A DNA stretch of 64,000 nucleotides from Pontibacter kalidii (GTDB taxonomy: Bacteria > Bacteroidota > Bacteroidia > Cytophagales > Hymenobacteraceae), in NCBI RefSeq assembly GCF_026278245.1, contig NZ_CP111079.1:2048501-2112500 (forward strand), in the 5' to 3' direction. Below are positions 43,291 to 51,719 of the stretch, piece after piece. The translations under genes were made by a program, and so were the position numbers. Positions within the stretch are counted from its first letter, which is position 1; each line of letters opens with the position of its first letter. Under the pieces are notes generated by a model. It made no database searches and was not told where the DNA came from. It was given only the letters and a program-made list of their open reading frames with translations.

Positions 43291-43330
43291 AAAGTATAAA
43301 GGCCGGCAAAATTGCCGGCCTTTATACTTT
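43291..43330. terminator. Palindromic bidirectional terminator built from AAAGTATAAA arms
   Basis: Two 19-base arms (43291-43309 and 43312-43330) with outer sequence AAAGTATAAA / TTTATACTTT and GC-rich core GGCCGGC. It separates the convergent 604-residue and glgX genes. The A/T-rich outer arms give a poly-A/poly-T-like edge in both directions. Confidence 0.85.
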
Positions 43331-43354
43331 ATACTTTAGCGCCTTCCTAGTGAC

Positions 43355-45490
43355 CTAAGGGGCTGATTTCTTCGGCTGCTGCAGCACTACAACCGAGCGG
43401 GCGGCTACCTCTATCGTTTTACCGTAGGCGAACTGCTCTCCCTGCTCCTCTATCATGCTGGCATCCGTATCAATTACCTTGTGCCAGCTCTCGCCATACT
43501 TCCTGGGCGGGAGTTTATACCTGAGCGGCTCATAGTGGGCGTTAAAGATCACATAAAAGCTGTCGTCGGTAATCTGTTCGTTCTTAGGCCCTCTGGCACG
43601 CAGCCCCTTGCCGTTGAGGTAAACGCCCAGCGACTTGGCATAGTCGTGATTCCAGTTCTCCTCTGTCATCTCGCGTCCTTCCGGCAGGAACCAGGCGATG
43701 TCCTTTAGATTGTTACCTTTGATAGGTTGGCCCTTAAACCAGCCGCGGCGGTTGAATACGGGGTGCTTCCTGCTAAACCTTATCAGGCGTCTGGTGAATT
43801 CCAGCAGCTCCTCATCCGCCTCCTGCCAGTTCAGCCACGAAACCTCGTTATCCTGGCAGTAGGCGTTGTTGTTACCATGCTGGGTTCTGCTTATTTCATC
43901 GCCAGCCACCAGCATCGGCACCCCCTGCGAGAGGAAGAGCGTGGTCAGGAAGTTGCGTTTCTGCTTTTCCCGCAGCGCCAGCACTTCGACATTTTTCGTG
44001 GTCCCTTCTACGCCGCAGTTCCAGGAGCGGTTGTGGCTCTCCCCGTCGTTATTGTCCTCGCCGTTAGCCATGTTATGCTTCTCATTGTAGGAAACCAGAT
44101 CGTTGAGCGTAAAGCCATCGTGGGCAGTGATGAAGTTTATACTTGCCGTAGGGCTCCGGTAATCATCCCTGTACAGATCGGAGCTGCCCGTGAAGCGCTC
44201 CGCGAACTCGGCTAGCATACTGTCGGCGCCGCGCCAGTAATCGCGGATGCTGTCGCGGTACTTGCCGTTCCACTCGGCCCAGCCCGGGGGAAACTCCCCT
44301 ACCTGGTATCCCCCTTCGCCAATGTCCCAGGGCTCTGCGATCAGCTTCACCTGCGAGATAACCGGGTCTTGGTGGATGATATCGAAAAAGGCGCTCAGGC
44401 GGTCCACCTCGTGCAGCTCGCGGGCCAGCGTAGCCGCCAGGTCAAAGCGGAAACCGTCCACCCGCATCTCCTCTATCCAGTAGCGCAGGCTGTCCATGAT
44501 AAGGCGCAGCACGTTAGGCAGGTTTGCGTTGAGCGTGTTGCCGGTGCCGGTGTAGTCCATGTAGTAGCGCTGTTCTTCTGTCAGGCGGTAATAGGCGGCA
44601 TTGTCAATTCCCCGAAATGAAAGGGTCGGGCCCATGTGGTTGCCCTCAGCGGTATGGTTATACACCACGTCCAGGATGACCTCAATACCGGCCTTGTGCA
44701 GCGCCTTGACCATTTGCTTAAACTCCACCACCTGCTCGCCGTGGGTGCCGCTGCTGGAGTAGCGTACATCGGGCGCAAAGAACCCGATGGTGTTATAGCC
44801 CCAGTAGTTCGATAGCCCCTTCTCCGCCAGGTGCCGGTCGTTAATGAAGTGGTGCACCGGCATCAGCTCGATGGCCGTAATACCCAGCTCCTTCAGGTAC
44901 TTGATGGTAACCGGATGCGCCAGTGCCGCATACGTACCCCGGATCTCTTCCGGGATATCGGGGTGCAGCTTGGTAAAGCCCTTGACATGGGTTTCGTAGA
45001 TGATGGTCTTGTGGTAAGGGATCTTCGGCTTTCTGTCGCCCTCCCAATCAAATGAGGGATCAATGACCACACACTTTGGAATATACGGCGCACTATCTGC
45101 TTTGCTGAAGCTAAGGTCCTCATCGGGGTGGCCCAATTCGTAGCCGAAGAGCGAGTCATGCCACTCAATGGTACGGGTAATGGCTTTGGCGTAAGGGTCT
45201 AGCAACACCTTATAGGGGTTGAACCGGTGCCCTTGCTGTGGCTCGTAGGGCCCGTGGACGCGGTAGCCGTACAGTTGCCCCGGCCTGGCACCAGGCAGGT
45301 ACGTATGCCAGATGTGGTGCGTACGCTCCGACATGTTGATCCGGGCATACTCCGCCTCATCATCCGATCCTTTAAAAAGGCAAAGCTCCACCTGCGTGGC
45401 ATTCTCAGCAAAAAGTGCAAAGTTCACTCCCTCTCCATCCCAGGTGGCACCTAAGGGGTATGGGCTGCCGGGATAACTTTCTATGTTCAT
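43355..45490 (-). CDS. glgX: Glycogen debranching enzyme
   Basis: 711 residues of GH13 (isoamylase/GlgX group), hydrolysing alpha-1,6 branches of glycogen limit dextrins. An N-terminal CBM48-like domain (PLGATWDGEGVNFALFAENATQVELCLF) precedes the TIM barrel. Catalytic regions are visible: VDGFRFDLAATL (nucleophile Asp), LIAEPWDIGEGGYQVG (acid Glu) and NFITAHDGFTLNDL (third Asp). DVVYNHTAEG and the Asn-rich GEDNNDGESHNRSWNCG loop are typical. No other glycogen genes are in the window. Cytosolic. Confidence 0.94.
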   Translation of the reverse strand: MNIESYPGSPYPLGATWDGEGVNFALFAENATQVELCLFKGSDDEAEYARINMSERTHHIWHTYLPGARPGQLYGYRVHGPYEPQQGHRFNPYKVLLDPYAKAITRTIEWHDSLFGYELGHPDEDLSFSKADSAPYIPKCVVIDPSFDWEGDRKPKIPYHKTIIYETHVKGFTKLHPDIPEEIRGTYAALAHPVTIKYLKELGITAIELMPVHHFINDRHLAEKGLSNYWGYNTIGFFAPDVRYSSSGTHGEQVVEFKQMVKALHKAGIEVILDVVYNHTAEGNHMGPTLSFRGIDNAAYYRLTEEQRYYMDYTGTGNTLNANLPNVLRLIMDSLRYWIEEMRVDGFRFDLAATLARELHEVDRLSAFFDIIHQDPVISQVKLIAEPWDIGEGGYQVGEFPPGWAEWNGKYRDSIRDYWRGADSMLAEFAERFTGSSDLYRDDYRSPTASINFITAHDGFTLNDLVSYNEKHNMANGEDNNDGESHNRSWNCGVEGTTKNVEVLALREKQKRNFLTTLFLSQGVPMLVAGDEISRTQHGNNNAYCQDNEVSWLNWQEADEELLEFTRRLIRFSRKHPVFNRRGWFKGQPIKGNNLKDIAWFLPEGREMTEENWNHDYAKSLGVYLNGKGLRARGPKNEQITDDSFYVIFNAHYEPLRYKLPPRKYGESWHKVIDTDASMIEEQGEQFAYGKTIEVAARSVVVLQQPKKSAP

Positions 45491-45779
45491 AGCAATGGGT
45501 TTAAAGTATGGGTTGTTGTAGTTGCCGAGAAGTATGTTGGATTTTGTTTATACTTCTCTCGTACCGGCATCTACAATTAGTAAAACGGTTATACTTTAAA
45601 GGCTGTAATTTGTTTTTAGGGAGTTTATACTTGTAAGGCCGTTCTGCAAGTGCGGTTATTATACGGTCGGGGCAGAAGCAAACGGCATAGGCAGGACCCG
45701 AACTGGCTCTACAAAGCATGATTTAAATTTGATGCCAGCCCTCTCTTTTTATTGAGCAGCCTCTAATTCCCTTACAGGA
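45491..45779. other. Upstream region of glgX, nothing recognised
   Basis: About 290 bp upstream of the minus-strand glgX start. It holds several TATACTT words (for example near 45549, 45591 and 45626) but no gene, repeat or terminator that I can support. Confidence 0.4.
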
Positions 45780-46086
45780 GACTTTAGTGAAACGGGTCTA
45801 ACTGCCCCTCAGAGCTGCGCTCGCTACCTTCGTACTCCCGTTCTCGCGTGGCTAAGCTGGGGACCATTAACTGCCCTGACTGAAGCATGATTTTCATAGT
45901 TGCTGCCGTTGCGCGGACAGGTCGCGACCTGTGCCTACAAGTATAAACCCACCCCTGGCCCCTCCAAGGAGGGGAATTCACCCCTCCCCGACCCTCCCCT
46001 AAAAACAGGGGAGGGAGCTTTTCTGCAGACGATTACATCCCCCTACCCCCTTCAAAGGGGGACTTGGTTCTAGTTCCATAGCAAAG
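45780..46086. repeat. GC-rich palindromic repeat cluster D
   Basis: Contains the 20-bp palindrome GGACAGGTCGCGACCTGTGC (45915-45934; one base from perfect) with GCGC before and CTACAAGTAT after, CCCACCCCTGGCCCCTCC-AA-GGAGGGG, CCCTCCCCT-aaaaac-AGGGGAGGG and CCCCCTACCCCCTT-caa-AGGGGG. Same order as cluster C at 18990. Confidence 0.75.
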
Positions 46087-46333
46087 GTAGCGGCTATCGA
46101 ACCTGTTCCCAGTCCTTGGGTTGAGCGCCTTCTATTGTTGCGGTGCTGAGCTTGCTCAGCAGCCCGGAGCGGCAGCGAGGAGCAGCTTCAATAGACAGCG
46201 CGATGCCAAAGGACGAGCCCGCTCGGGCTGGAGAGCACCAAAGCCAGAAATGAAACGAGCAGCTTGTAAAGCCAAGGATGAACGGCAGCTAGTAAGTATA
46301 GCTTGTGTCGAGTTGTAGGAAGCAGCGGCTAGG
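46087..46333 (+). repeat. Structured intergenic element, copy D (variant arm)
   Basis: Flanks match copies A-C (AGTCCTTGGGTTGAGCGCC on the left; GCGCGATGCCAAAGGACGAG on the right; AGCAGCGGCTAGGG at the end), but the central arm is a different sequence that still pairs: TCTATTG (46131-46137) with CAATAGA (46189-46195), and GCTGAGC-tt-GCTCAGC (46145-46160). Pairing kept with new sequence is the best evidence that structure matters. Confidence 0.78.
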
Positions 46334-46600
46334 GAAGTATCGCTAAAGTATAAAAGTATAGCCAATGCAAGTATAGCTTTTTAAGCCAGCCAAGTCAGAG
46401 ACTCGGCTTCATCCGAAGGACACAAATCAGAAGGCTTGCGCCAGAAACAGCAAGTATAAAGTACAGCTTCAAGTATAGAAGTATAGCCCAAGTATAAAAG
46501 GCAGAAGTTGCAAGCCCGCGCCAGCAAGGGAGTAACTATATGCACCTACCCCTTCTCAAAAAAGATTCATCAGAAAGTATAGACCAACACTACTTAACAT
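46334..46600. repeat. AAGTATA-rich tract with REP-like palindromes
   Basis: At least eight AGTATA words in under 270 bp, interspersed with two REP-like units (46419-46442 and 46499-46522, both with TGCGCCAG or CGCGCCAG right ends) and a unit AAGCCAGCCAAGTCAGAGACTC that recurs, inverted, near 54260-54290. No gene. Confidence 0.7.
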
Positions 46601-46610
46601 AACAATCACA

Positions 46611-47375
46611 CTACACACTCACCACATCCAGTTCCCGTATCTCGGCTTTGTAGGCAGGTGGAAGTATAAGCTCCTTCAGCAGCCACTCGGCCCGAAAGAT
46701 ACGGCTGACTTTGTAGGCTGCCAGCACGGGTTGCAGCACAGGCACCCGCCAGAGCCGCAGTTGCTCCCGCACCCGCTGCGGCACCACGAGCACCTGCGCA
46801 TGCCGCAGCAGCCAGTAGCGCATGCCCCCTAGGTGTTTTCTATACTGCCGGTACAGGTCCGATGTATACATGCTTTTCTCCAGGTTTTGCCGCAGGTGCT
46901 CTGCCCGCGCCAGCTGCCAATCGGGGTAGGTTTGCGGCAGGCCCTGTATGCCCATGCGCAAGCCAACGCGATTAAATACCTCAAACACCTCCGCCTGTTC
47001 CTGCTCCGATAGCTTTCGCTCCAGCAGCTCAAACGAGCGGATGGAGTAATCGATCAGCATAAAAAGCACGTCGCGGTACGCCCAATCGGGAATGGCGTAG
47101 CCGCGCTTGGCCTCTACAGTGGCATGTATGGCTGCCATGCTATCAATGGCGCGATGAGCAGCGGCCTCTTCCGAGAAAACGATGCGGCGGGCATAGCCTA
47201 CCGTAGAGAAAAGCCTGCCCAGCGGGTCGGCGGGCAGGCGGCCGGTAAAGTAAAGCCAGTCCACGGCCTTATTCAGGGCGAACTCGGCCGAGGCTCCGGC
47301 AAAAATGAAAAGGATGGTATCACTCTTGCCCCAGATTTGACGCACCACCGAATCTTGCTGCACAAAATATTTCAT
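46611..47375 (-). CDS. DUF2236 / MpaB-family oxygenase-like protein
   Basis: 254 residues of the DUF2236 family (relatives of latex-clearing protein and MpaB, b-type haem oxygenases). Typical segments are VRQIWGKSDTILFIFAGASAEFALNKAVDW, PADPLGRLFSTVGYARRIVF, AHRAIDSMAAIHATVEAKRGYAIPDWAYRDVLFMLIDYSIRSFELL. The conserved His of AAHRA and of AAIHATV may contact haem, by analogy. No signal peptide. Monocistronic, divergent from the PBP gene. Confidence 0.8.
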   Translation of the reverse strand: MKYFVQQDSVVRQIWGKSDTILFIFAGASAEFALNKAVDWLYFTGRLPADPLGRLFSTVGYARRIVFSEEAAAHRAIDSMAAIHATVEAKRGYAIPDWAYRDVLFMLIDYSIRSFELLERKLSEQEQAEVFEVFNRVGLRMGIQGLPQTYPDWQLARAEHLRQNLEKSMYTSDLYRQYRKHLGGMRYWLLRHAQVLVVPQRVREQLRLWRVPVLQPVLAAYKVSRIFRAEWLLKELILPPAYKAEIRELDVVSV

Positions 47376-47610
47376 ACCTGCTAAACAAGCGGCAAGTATA
47401 AATCGTGCTGCGGGATTAAAGTATAAACTGCCCTACGGACCCCGTAGCCGCCCCTTATTACACATTATACTTTGCAGCTATTGCAAAGGCAGCTATATCT
47501 GACTGGCGCAATCTTTGCTAAACTTCTGCTGTTGCACCAAAAGCCGTACTTTTGCGTTTCAAAGCAGCACGGCAAAACAGGGCCGCAGCAAAACAGCACC
47601 AGAACAACAC

Positions 47611-50085
47611 ATGAGGGCTACGCTCAAGAAGATAATCAAATTCATAGTGACGAAGATCATGGCGCCGTTCGTGCGCCTGGTACACGGCGAGCTTTCTGCC
47701 TTCTGGAAGAGCCTGAAGCCAAAGTTTACCCGGGCTTACTGGCAGCAGAAACGGGCGGAATGGCAGGAGAGCCGCAGCCGCTCCGACTACCGCTTCCTCT
47801 ACCGCATCTTCCTGAAGCTCTCCCTGTTCGGTATTCTGTTCCTGGTGCTTTTCTACTTTGCCGTGTATTCGGGTTTCCTGGGGGGAATGCCATCCACCAA
47901 AGAGCTCAAGTCGGTGCGCAACAACACGGCCTCGGAAGTATATTCTGCCGATGGCGTGCTGCTGGGCCGCTACTACATCCAGGACCGCACCAATGTGAAG
48001 TTCTCCGACATCTCCCCCGCCGCCATTCACGCCCTGATAGCTACCGAGGATGCCCGCTTTTACGACCACAGCGGGGTGGATGCGCGCAGCCTGGCCAGGG
48101 TATTCCTTAAAACGCTGCTGCTGCAGAACGAAAGCTCCGGCGGCGGCAGCACGCTCAGCCAGCAGCTGGCCAAAAATTTGTACCCGCGCAAAAATTACAT
48201 GCTCTGGGACATGCCCATCAACAAGCTGCGCGAGATGATCATCGCCCGTAAGTTAGAAAGCATTTACTCGAAGGAGGAGCTGCTGGAGCTGTACCTGAAC
48301 ACCGTGCCGATGGGCGGAAATTTGTATGGCATCGAGCGCGCCTCGCGCCGTTTCTTCAACACCTCGGCCGATTCGCTTAAAACGGAAGAGGCCGCCGTGC
48401 TGATCGGGATGTTGAAAGCCACCACCACCTATAATCCGCGCCTGGACCTGGAGCGTTCCACCCAGCGCCGCAACGTGGTACTGGGGCAGATGGCTAAGTA
48501 TGAATACCTCTCTGCACGGGAGGCTGACTCGCTCAGGCAGCTGCCGCTCAAGCTAAAGTATAACTACACTACCCACAACGACGGCATCGCCCCCTACTTC
48601 CGGGAACACCTGCGGCAGGAGTTGGTAAGCTGGGCAGCGGGCAAAAAGAAGAAAAACGGAGAGCCCTACAACCTCTACAAGGATGGCCTGAAGATCTACA
48701 CCACCATCGATGCCGGTATGCAGCGCCACGCCGAGGCAGCAGTGCGCAAACACATGACGCAGCTCCAAAAGCAGTTCGACGCCCATTGGCGTGGCCGCAC
48801 CCCCTGGGGCCGTAACTCCGATGTGCTACAGGTGGCCATGCAGCGCTCCGACAGGTATAAAAAGATGAGGGATGCGGGTAAGTCAGAGGCGGATATTCTG
48901 GAGGCCTTCCGGCAGCCCGTACCCATGCAGGTATACGCCTGGGGCGGCAACGACAAAAAGGAGATGAGCCCCATGGACTCGCTGGCCTACTACTCCCGCT
49001 TCCTGAACACGGGCCTGTTCTCGGTAGAGCCGCACTCAGGCTATGTGCGGGCCTGGGTGGGCGGCATCAACCACCATGTATTCAAGTATGACCACGTGAA
49101 AGCCAAGCGGCAGGTGGGCTCCACCTTTAAACCAATCGTTTACGCTGCTGCGCTGGAGCAAGGCCTTAAACCCTGCGACTACTTCCCGAACGAGCGCCAG
49201 GTATACCCGGAGTACGACAACTGGTCGCCGCGCAACGCCTCGGAGCAGTATGGCGGGGAGTACAGCATGCGCGGCGCGCTGGCCCATTCCGTCAACACCA
49301 TCTCGGCGCAGATGATCATGAAGGCGGGGGTGGGCAGAACGGTTGCCATGGCGCACCGCCTGGGCATCGACTCCAAGCTTCCGGAGGTGCCTTCACTGGC
49401 GCTGGGCACGGCCGACCTCTCGCTGCAGGAAATGGTGACGGCTTACGCCACGTTCGCCAACCGCGGGATGCAGGTGGAGCCGGTGTACATCACTAAAATC
49501 GAGGACCGCGAGGGCCGAGTGCTCCGGGAGCACCGACAGGGCGAGGGTGCTAAAAAGGTGCTGGATGAGGAAACGGCGGCCATTATGCTGCACCTGATGC
49601 AGGGCGTGGTAGAGGAAGGCAGCGCGGGCAGGCTGCGCTCCGGTTACGGACTTAAGATGGACATTGCCGGCAAGACCGGAACCACCCAGAATCATACCGA
49701 TGGCTGGTTTATTGGCATAACGCCGCAGTTGGTGACAGGTGTATGGGTAGGCGGAGAAAGCCCCGAGGTGCGCTTCCGTACCCTGGAACTGGGCCAGGGT
49801 TCCCGCACGGCATTGCCCATCTGGGGCGAGTACATCCGTCGCATCGCCATCGATCCGGCCTACAAAGGCTACTACAACAGCCGCTTCGACCCGCTCCCGC
49901 CTCGCGTGCTGGAGGCGCTCAACTGCGAGTCGTTCCGGGCGGAGCCGCCGCGCGAGAACTTCCTGGAGCGCCTACTGGATAACGTGGGCAAGAAAGCCGC
50001 GCAGAGCTATGAGGAGTGGAAAGAGAACTGGAAGGAGCGCCGCAAGCAGCAGCGGGAGGAGCGTAAAAGAAAGCGGGGGAACTGA
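47611..50085 (+). CDS. Class A penicillin-binding protein (PBP1-type)
   Basis: 824 residues from the ATG at 47611; the longer frame starts at TTG and adds 32 unlikely residues. A cytoplasmic basic N-terminus, one membrane span (about 72-92), a GT51 glycosyltransferase domain (IATEDARFYDHSGVDARSLAR, GGSTLSQQLAKNLY) and a transpeptidase domain with the catalytic STFKPIVYAAALE (SxxK), SVN in LAHSVNTISAQM and KTGTT. It polymerises and cross-links peptidoglycan. A basic C-terminal tail (KERRKQQREERKRKRGN) follows. Divergent from the DUF2236 gene. Confidence 0.94.
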   Translation: MRATLKKIIKFIVTKIMAPFVRLVHGELSAFWKSLKPKFTRAYWQQKRAEWQESRSRSDYRFLYRIFLKLSLFGILFLVLFYFAVYSGFLGGMPSTKELKSVRNNTASEVYSADGVLLGRYYIQDRTNVKFSDISPAAIHALIATEDARFYDHSGVDARSLARVFLKTLLLQNESSGGGSTLSQQLAKNLYPRKNYMLWDMPINKLREMIIARKLESIYSKEELLELYLNTVPMGGNLYGIERASRRFFNTSADSLKTEEAAVLIGMLKATTTYNPRLDLERSTQRRNVVLGQMAKYEYLSAREADSLRQLPLKLKYNYTTHNDGIAPYFREHLRQELVSWAAGKKKKNGEPYNLYKDGLKIYTTIDAGMQRHAEAAVRKHMTQLQKQFDAHWRGRTPWGRNSDVLQVAMQRSDRYKKMRDAGKSEADILEAFRQPVPMQVYAWGGNDKKEMSPMDSLAYYSRFLNTGLFSVEPHSGYVRAWVGGINHHVFKYDHVKAKRQVGSTFKPIVYAAALEQGLKPCDYFPNERQVYPEYDNWSPRNASEQYGGEYSMRGALAHSVNTISAQMIMKAGVGRTVAMAHRLGIDSKLPEVPSLALGTADLSLQEMVTAYATFANRGMQVEPVYITKIEDREGRVLREHRQGEGAKKVLDEETAAIMLHLMQGVVEEGSAGRLRSGYGLKMDIAGKTGTTQNHTDGWFIGITPQLVTGVWVGGESPEVRFRTLELGQGSRTALPIWGEYIRRIAIDPAYKGYYNSRFDPLPPRVLEALNCESFRAEPPRENFLERLLDNVGKKAAQSYEEWKENWKERRKQQREERKRKRGN

Positions 50086-50091
50086 TGCCCC

Positions 50092-50523
50092 CTACTCCTC
50101 CTGGTAATCCTGGCTCCGGTTCAGCCGTTTAAACAGCTCCACCAGTTCCTCCGGCAGGGCTGTCAGTTTGCGCTTGTGCAGGTCCAGCCAGGCTCCATCC
50201 ACATTAATAATGGCGGCCTTCACCCCATCCTCCCGGAAAATCTCGTGGCGGATGGACCAGCGGGAGCTATCGGCGCGGCTTTTGGTCAGTTCCACCGTTA
50301 CGGTCAGCTGTTCGTTGATGCCTACCTCCCGCAGGTACACCGACTCCTCCCTGAAAAGGATAGGGCCAATGTGCAGCCGCTGAAAAGCCTTCAGGTCCAG
50401 GCCCAGCCTTTCCAGCACCACGATACGGGCCTGTGCGGCAAAATCGGCGTAAGCGGAGTGGCGCATGTGCCTATTGGCGTCCAGGTGAGACCACATCACC
50501 CTGCCCTCGTATTTGTTGTTCAT
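50092..50523 (-). CDS. Acyl-CoA thioesterase (4HBT/YbgC type)
   Basis: 143 residues with a hotdog fold. The active-site region GRVMWSHLDANRHMRHSAYADFAAQAR matches 4-hydroxybenzoyl-CoA thioesterase-like enzymes (Asp in HLDANRHM, where family members have a D-x-x-x-H-x-N-N type motif). Hydrolyses acyl-CoA; chain preference unknown. Its end lies six bases from the end of the convergent PBP gene. Confidence 0.82.
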   Translation of the reverse strand: MNNKYEGRVMWSHLDANRHMRHSAYADFAAQARIVVLERLGLDLKAFQRLHIGPILFREESVYLREVGINEQLTVTVELTKSRADSSRWSIRHEIFREDGVKAAIINVDGAWLDLHKRKLTALPEELVELFKRLNRSQDYQEE

Positions 50524-50722
50524 TGTCTTCTACTTTTCTGCAAAGTTACGAAATGCAGGCCCTAAATATAAACCCGAACTCACCTACCAGTTTCCACCGT
50601 GGTGCGAATGACGGCCAGGCGGCTCTTTATGAGGAAATTAACTTAAAATTTTCTGGCACGCTCCTTCATTCAGCATAATTTTTGTTGTTTTGCACCCGGA
50701 TTTATACTTCATCAACACAGTC

Positions 50723-51490
50723 ATGAAAAAATTAACGAGCATATTCTTCCTATGCCTGCTGTTTACAGGCCAGGCCTTCGCCTGGGGCCAGAACGGGCAC
50801 CGCGCCGTGGGCCAGGTGGCCGAGCACCATCTGAGCAAGAAGACAAAGAAGAAAGTGATGCAACTGCTGGAGGATAACACGCTGGCCGAGGTTTCGGTGT
50901 GGATGGACGATATCAAGAGCGACAAAGCCTATGACCACACGCACGACTGGCACTGGGTAACGATCCAGGACGGCGAAACCTATGAGCAGAGTGAGAAAAA
51001 CCCGAACGGCGACATCTTGGGCAAGATCGAGGAGATCACTAAAACGCTGAAAGCCGGGAACCTGGAGAAAGCCAAGGAGCAGGAGCTACTCAAGTACCTG
51101 GTGCACCTGGTAGGCGACATTCACCAGCCGCTGCACGTGGGCACCGGCGACGACCAGGGCGGCAACCAGGTGAAGGTGCAGTGGTTCTACCAGCCATCGA
51201 ACCTGCACCGCGTGTGGGACAGCGACATGATAGACGGCAAAAACCTGAGCTTCACGGAGATCGTGCGCTTCCTGGGCGAGCCGGACAAGGCACAGGTAAA
51301 GCAGTGGCAGTCTGACTCGGTAAGGGATTGGGCTAAGGAGTCGATAAGCTACCGCCCACAGGTATACAACCTGCCGGAAGACAAGAAGCTGGGTTATCGC
51401 TACGCCTACGAGAACTACAGTCTCGTGGAGCAGCGCCTGCTGCAGGCCGGCATTCGCCTGGCGGGCCTCCTGAATGAGATTTACGGCTAA
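50723..51490 (+). CDS. S1/P1 family zinc nuclease
   Basis: 255 residues. Signal peptide MKKLTSIFFLCLLFTGQAFA is followed by Trp-Gly, so the mature protein begins with the conserved Trp whose amino group binds zinc. Further zinc ligands appear in NGHRAVG, WMDDIKS, HTHDWHWV, LVHLVGDIHQPLHVG and GGNQVKVQW. Degrades single-stranded nucleic acids outside the cytoplasm. The start used is the ATG that gives the signal peptide; a longer frame begins 11 codons earlier. A hairpin follows the stop. Confidence 0.92.
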   Translation: MKKLTSIFFLCLLFTGQAFAWGQNGHRAVGQVAEHHLSKKTKKKVMQLLEDNTLAEVSVWMDDIKSDKAYDHTHDWHWVTIQDGETYEQSEKNPNGDILGKIEEITKTLKAGNLEKAKEQELLKYLVHLVGDIHQPLHVGTGDDQGGNQVKVQWFYQPSNLHRVWDSDMIDGKNLSFTEIVRFLGEPDKAQVKQWQSDSVRDWAKESISYRPQVYNLPEDKKLGYRYAYENYSLVEQRLLQAGIRLAGLLNEIYG

Positions 51491-51508
51491 ACGATTTCCC
51501 AACCCAAG

Positions 51509-51556
51509 TTTAAACAGCCACAGCACACTCCTTATGAGTCGCTGTGGCTGTTTAAA
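51509..51556 (+). terminator. Hairpin after nuclease gene
   Basis: TTTAAACAGCCACAGC (51509-51524) pairs perfectly with GCTGTGGCTGTTTAAA (51541-51556). The arms end in A/T runs, giving a bidirectional terminator shape. Confidence 0.8.
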
Positions 51557-51719
51557 TTCTGACCAATCTCTTCTTTAGATCGGCTACCAAGCTCTTGCAC
51601 AGCTGCCCTAAAGTATAAAACGCTGGCAGACCTGATCCAAAGAATAGATTTTTTCTTAATCTGAGTTAGGTTAACTTTACTCCCTTCACTTACAAACCCC
51701 TACCCAACACCGATCGCGC

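Noticed and set aside
46121..46365. Frames of 65-69 codons over structured element copy D
   Set aside because: The DNA is explained as repeat sequence, and the frames are not conserved between copies.
46334..46600. Possible CRISPR array or tandem repeat array made of AAGTATA words
   Set aside because: The words are short, irregularly spaced, and the intervening sequence is made of known palindromes and not unique spacers.
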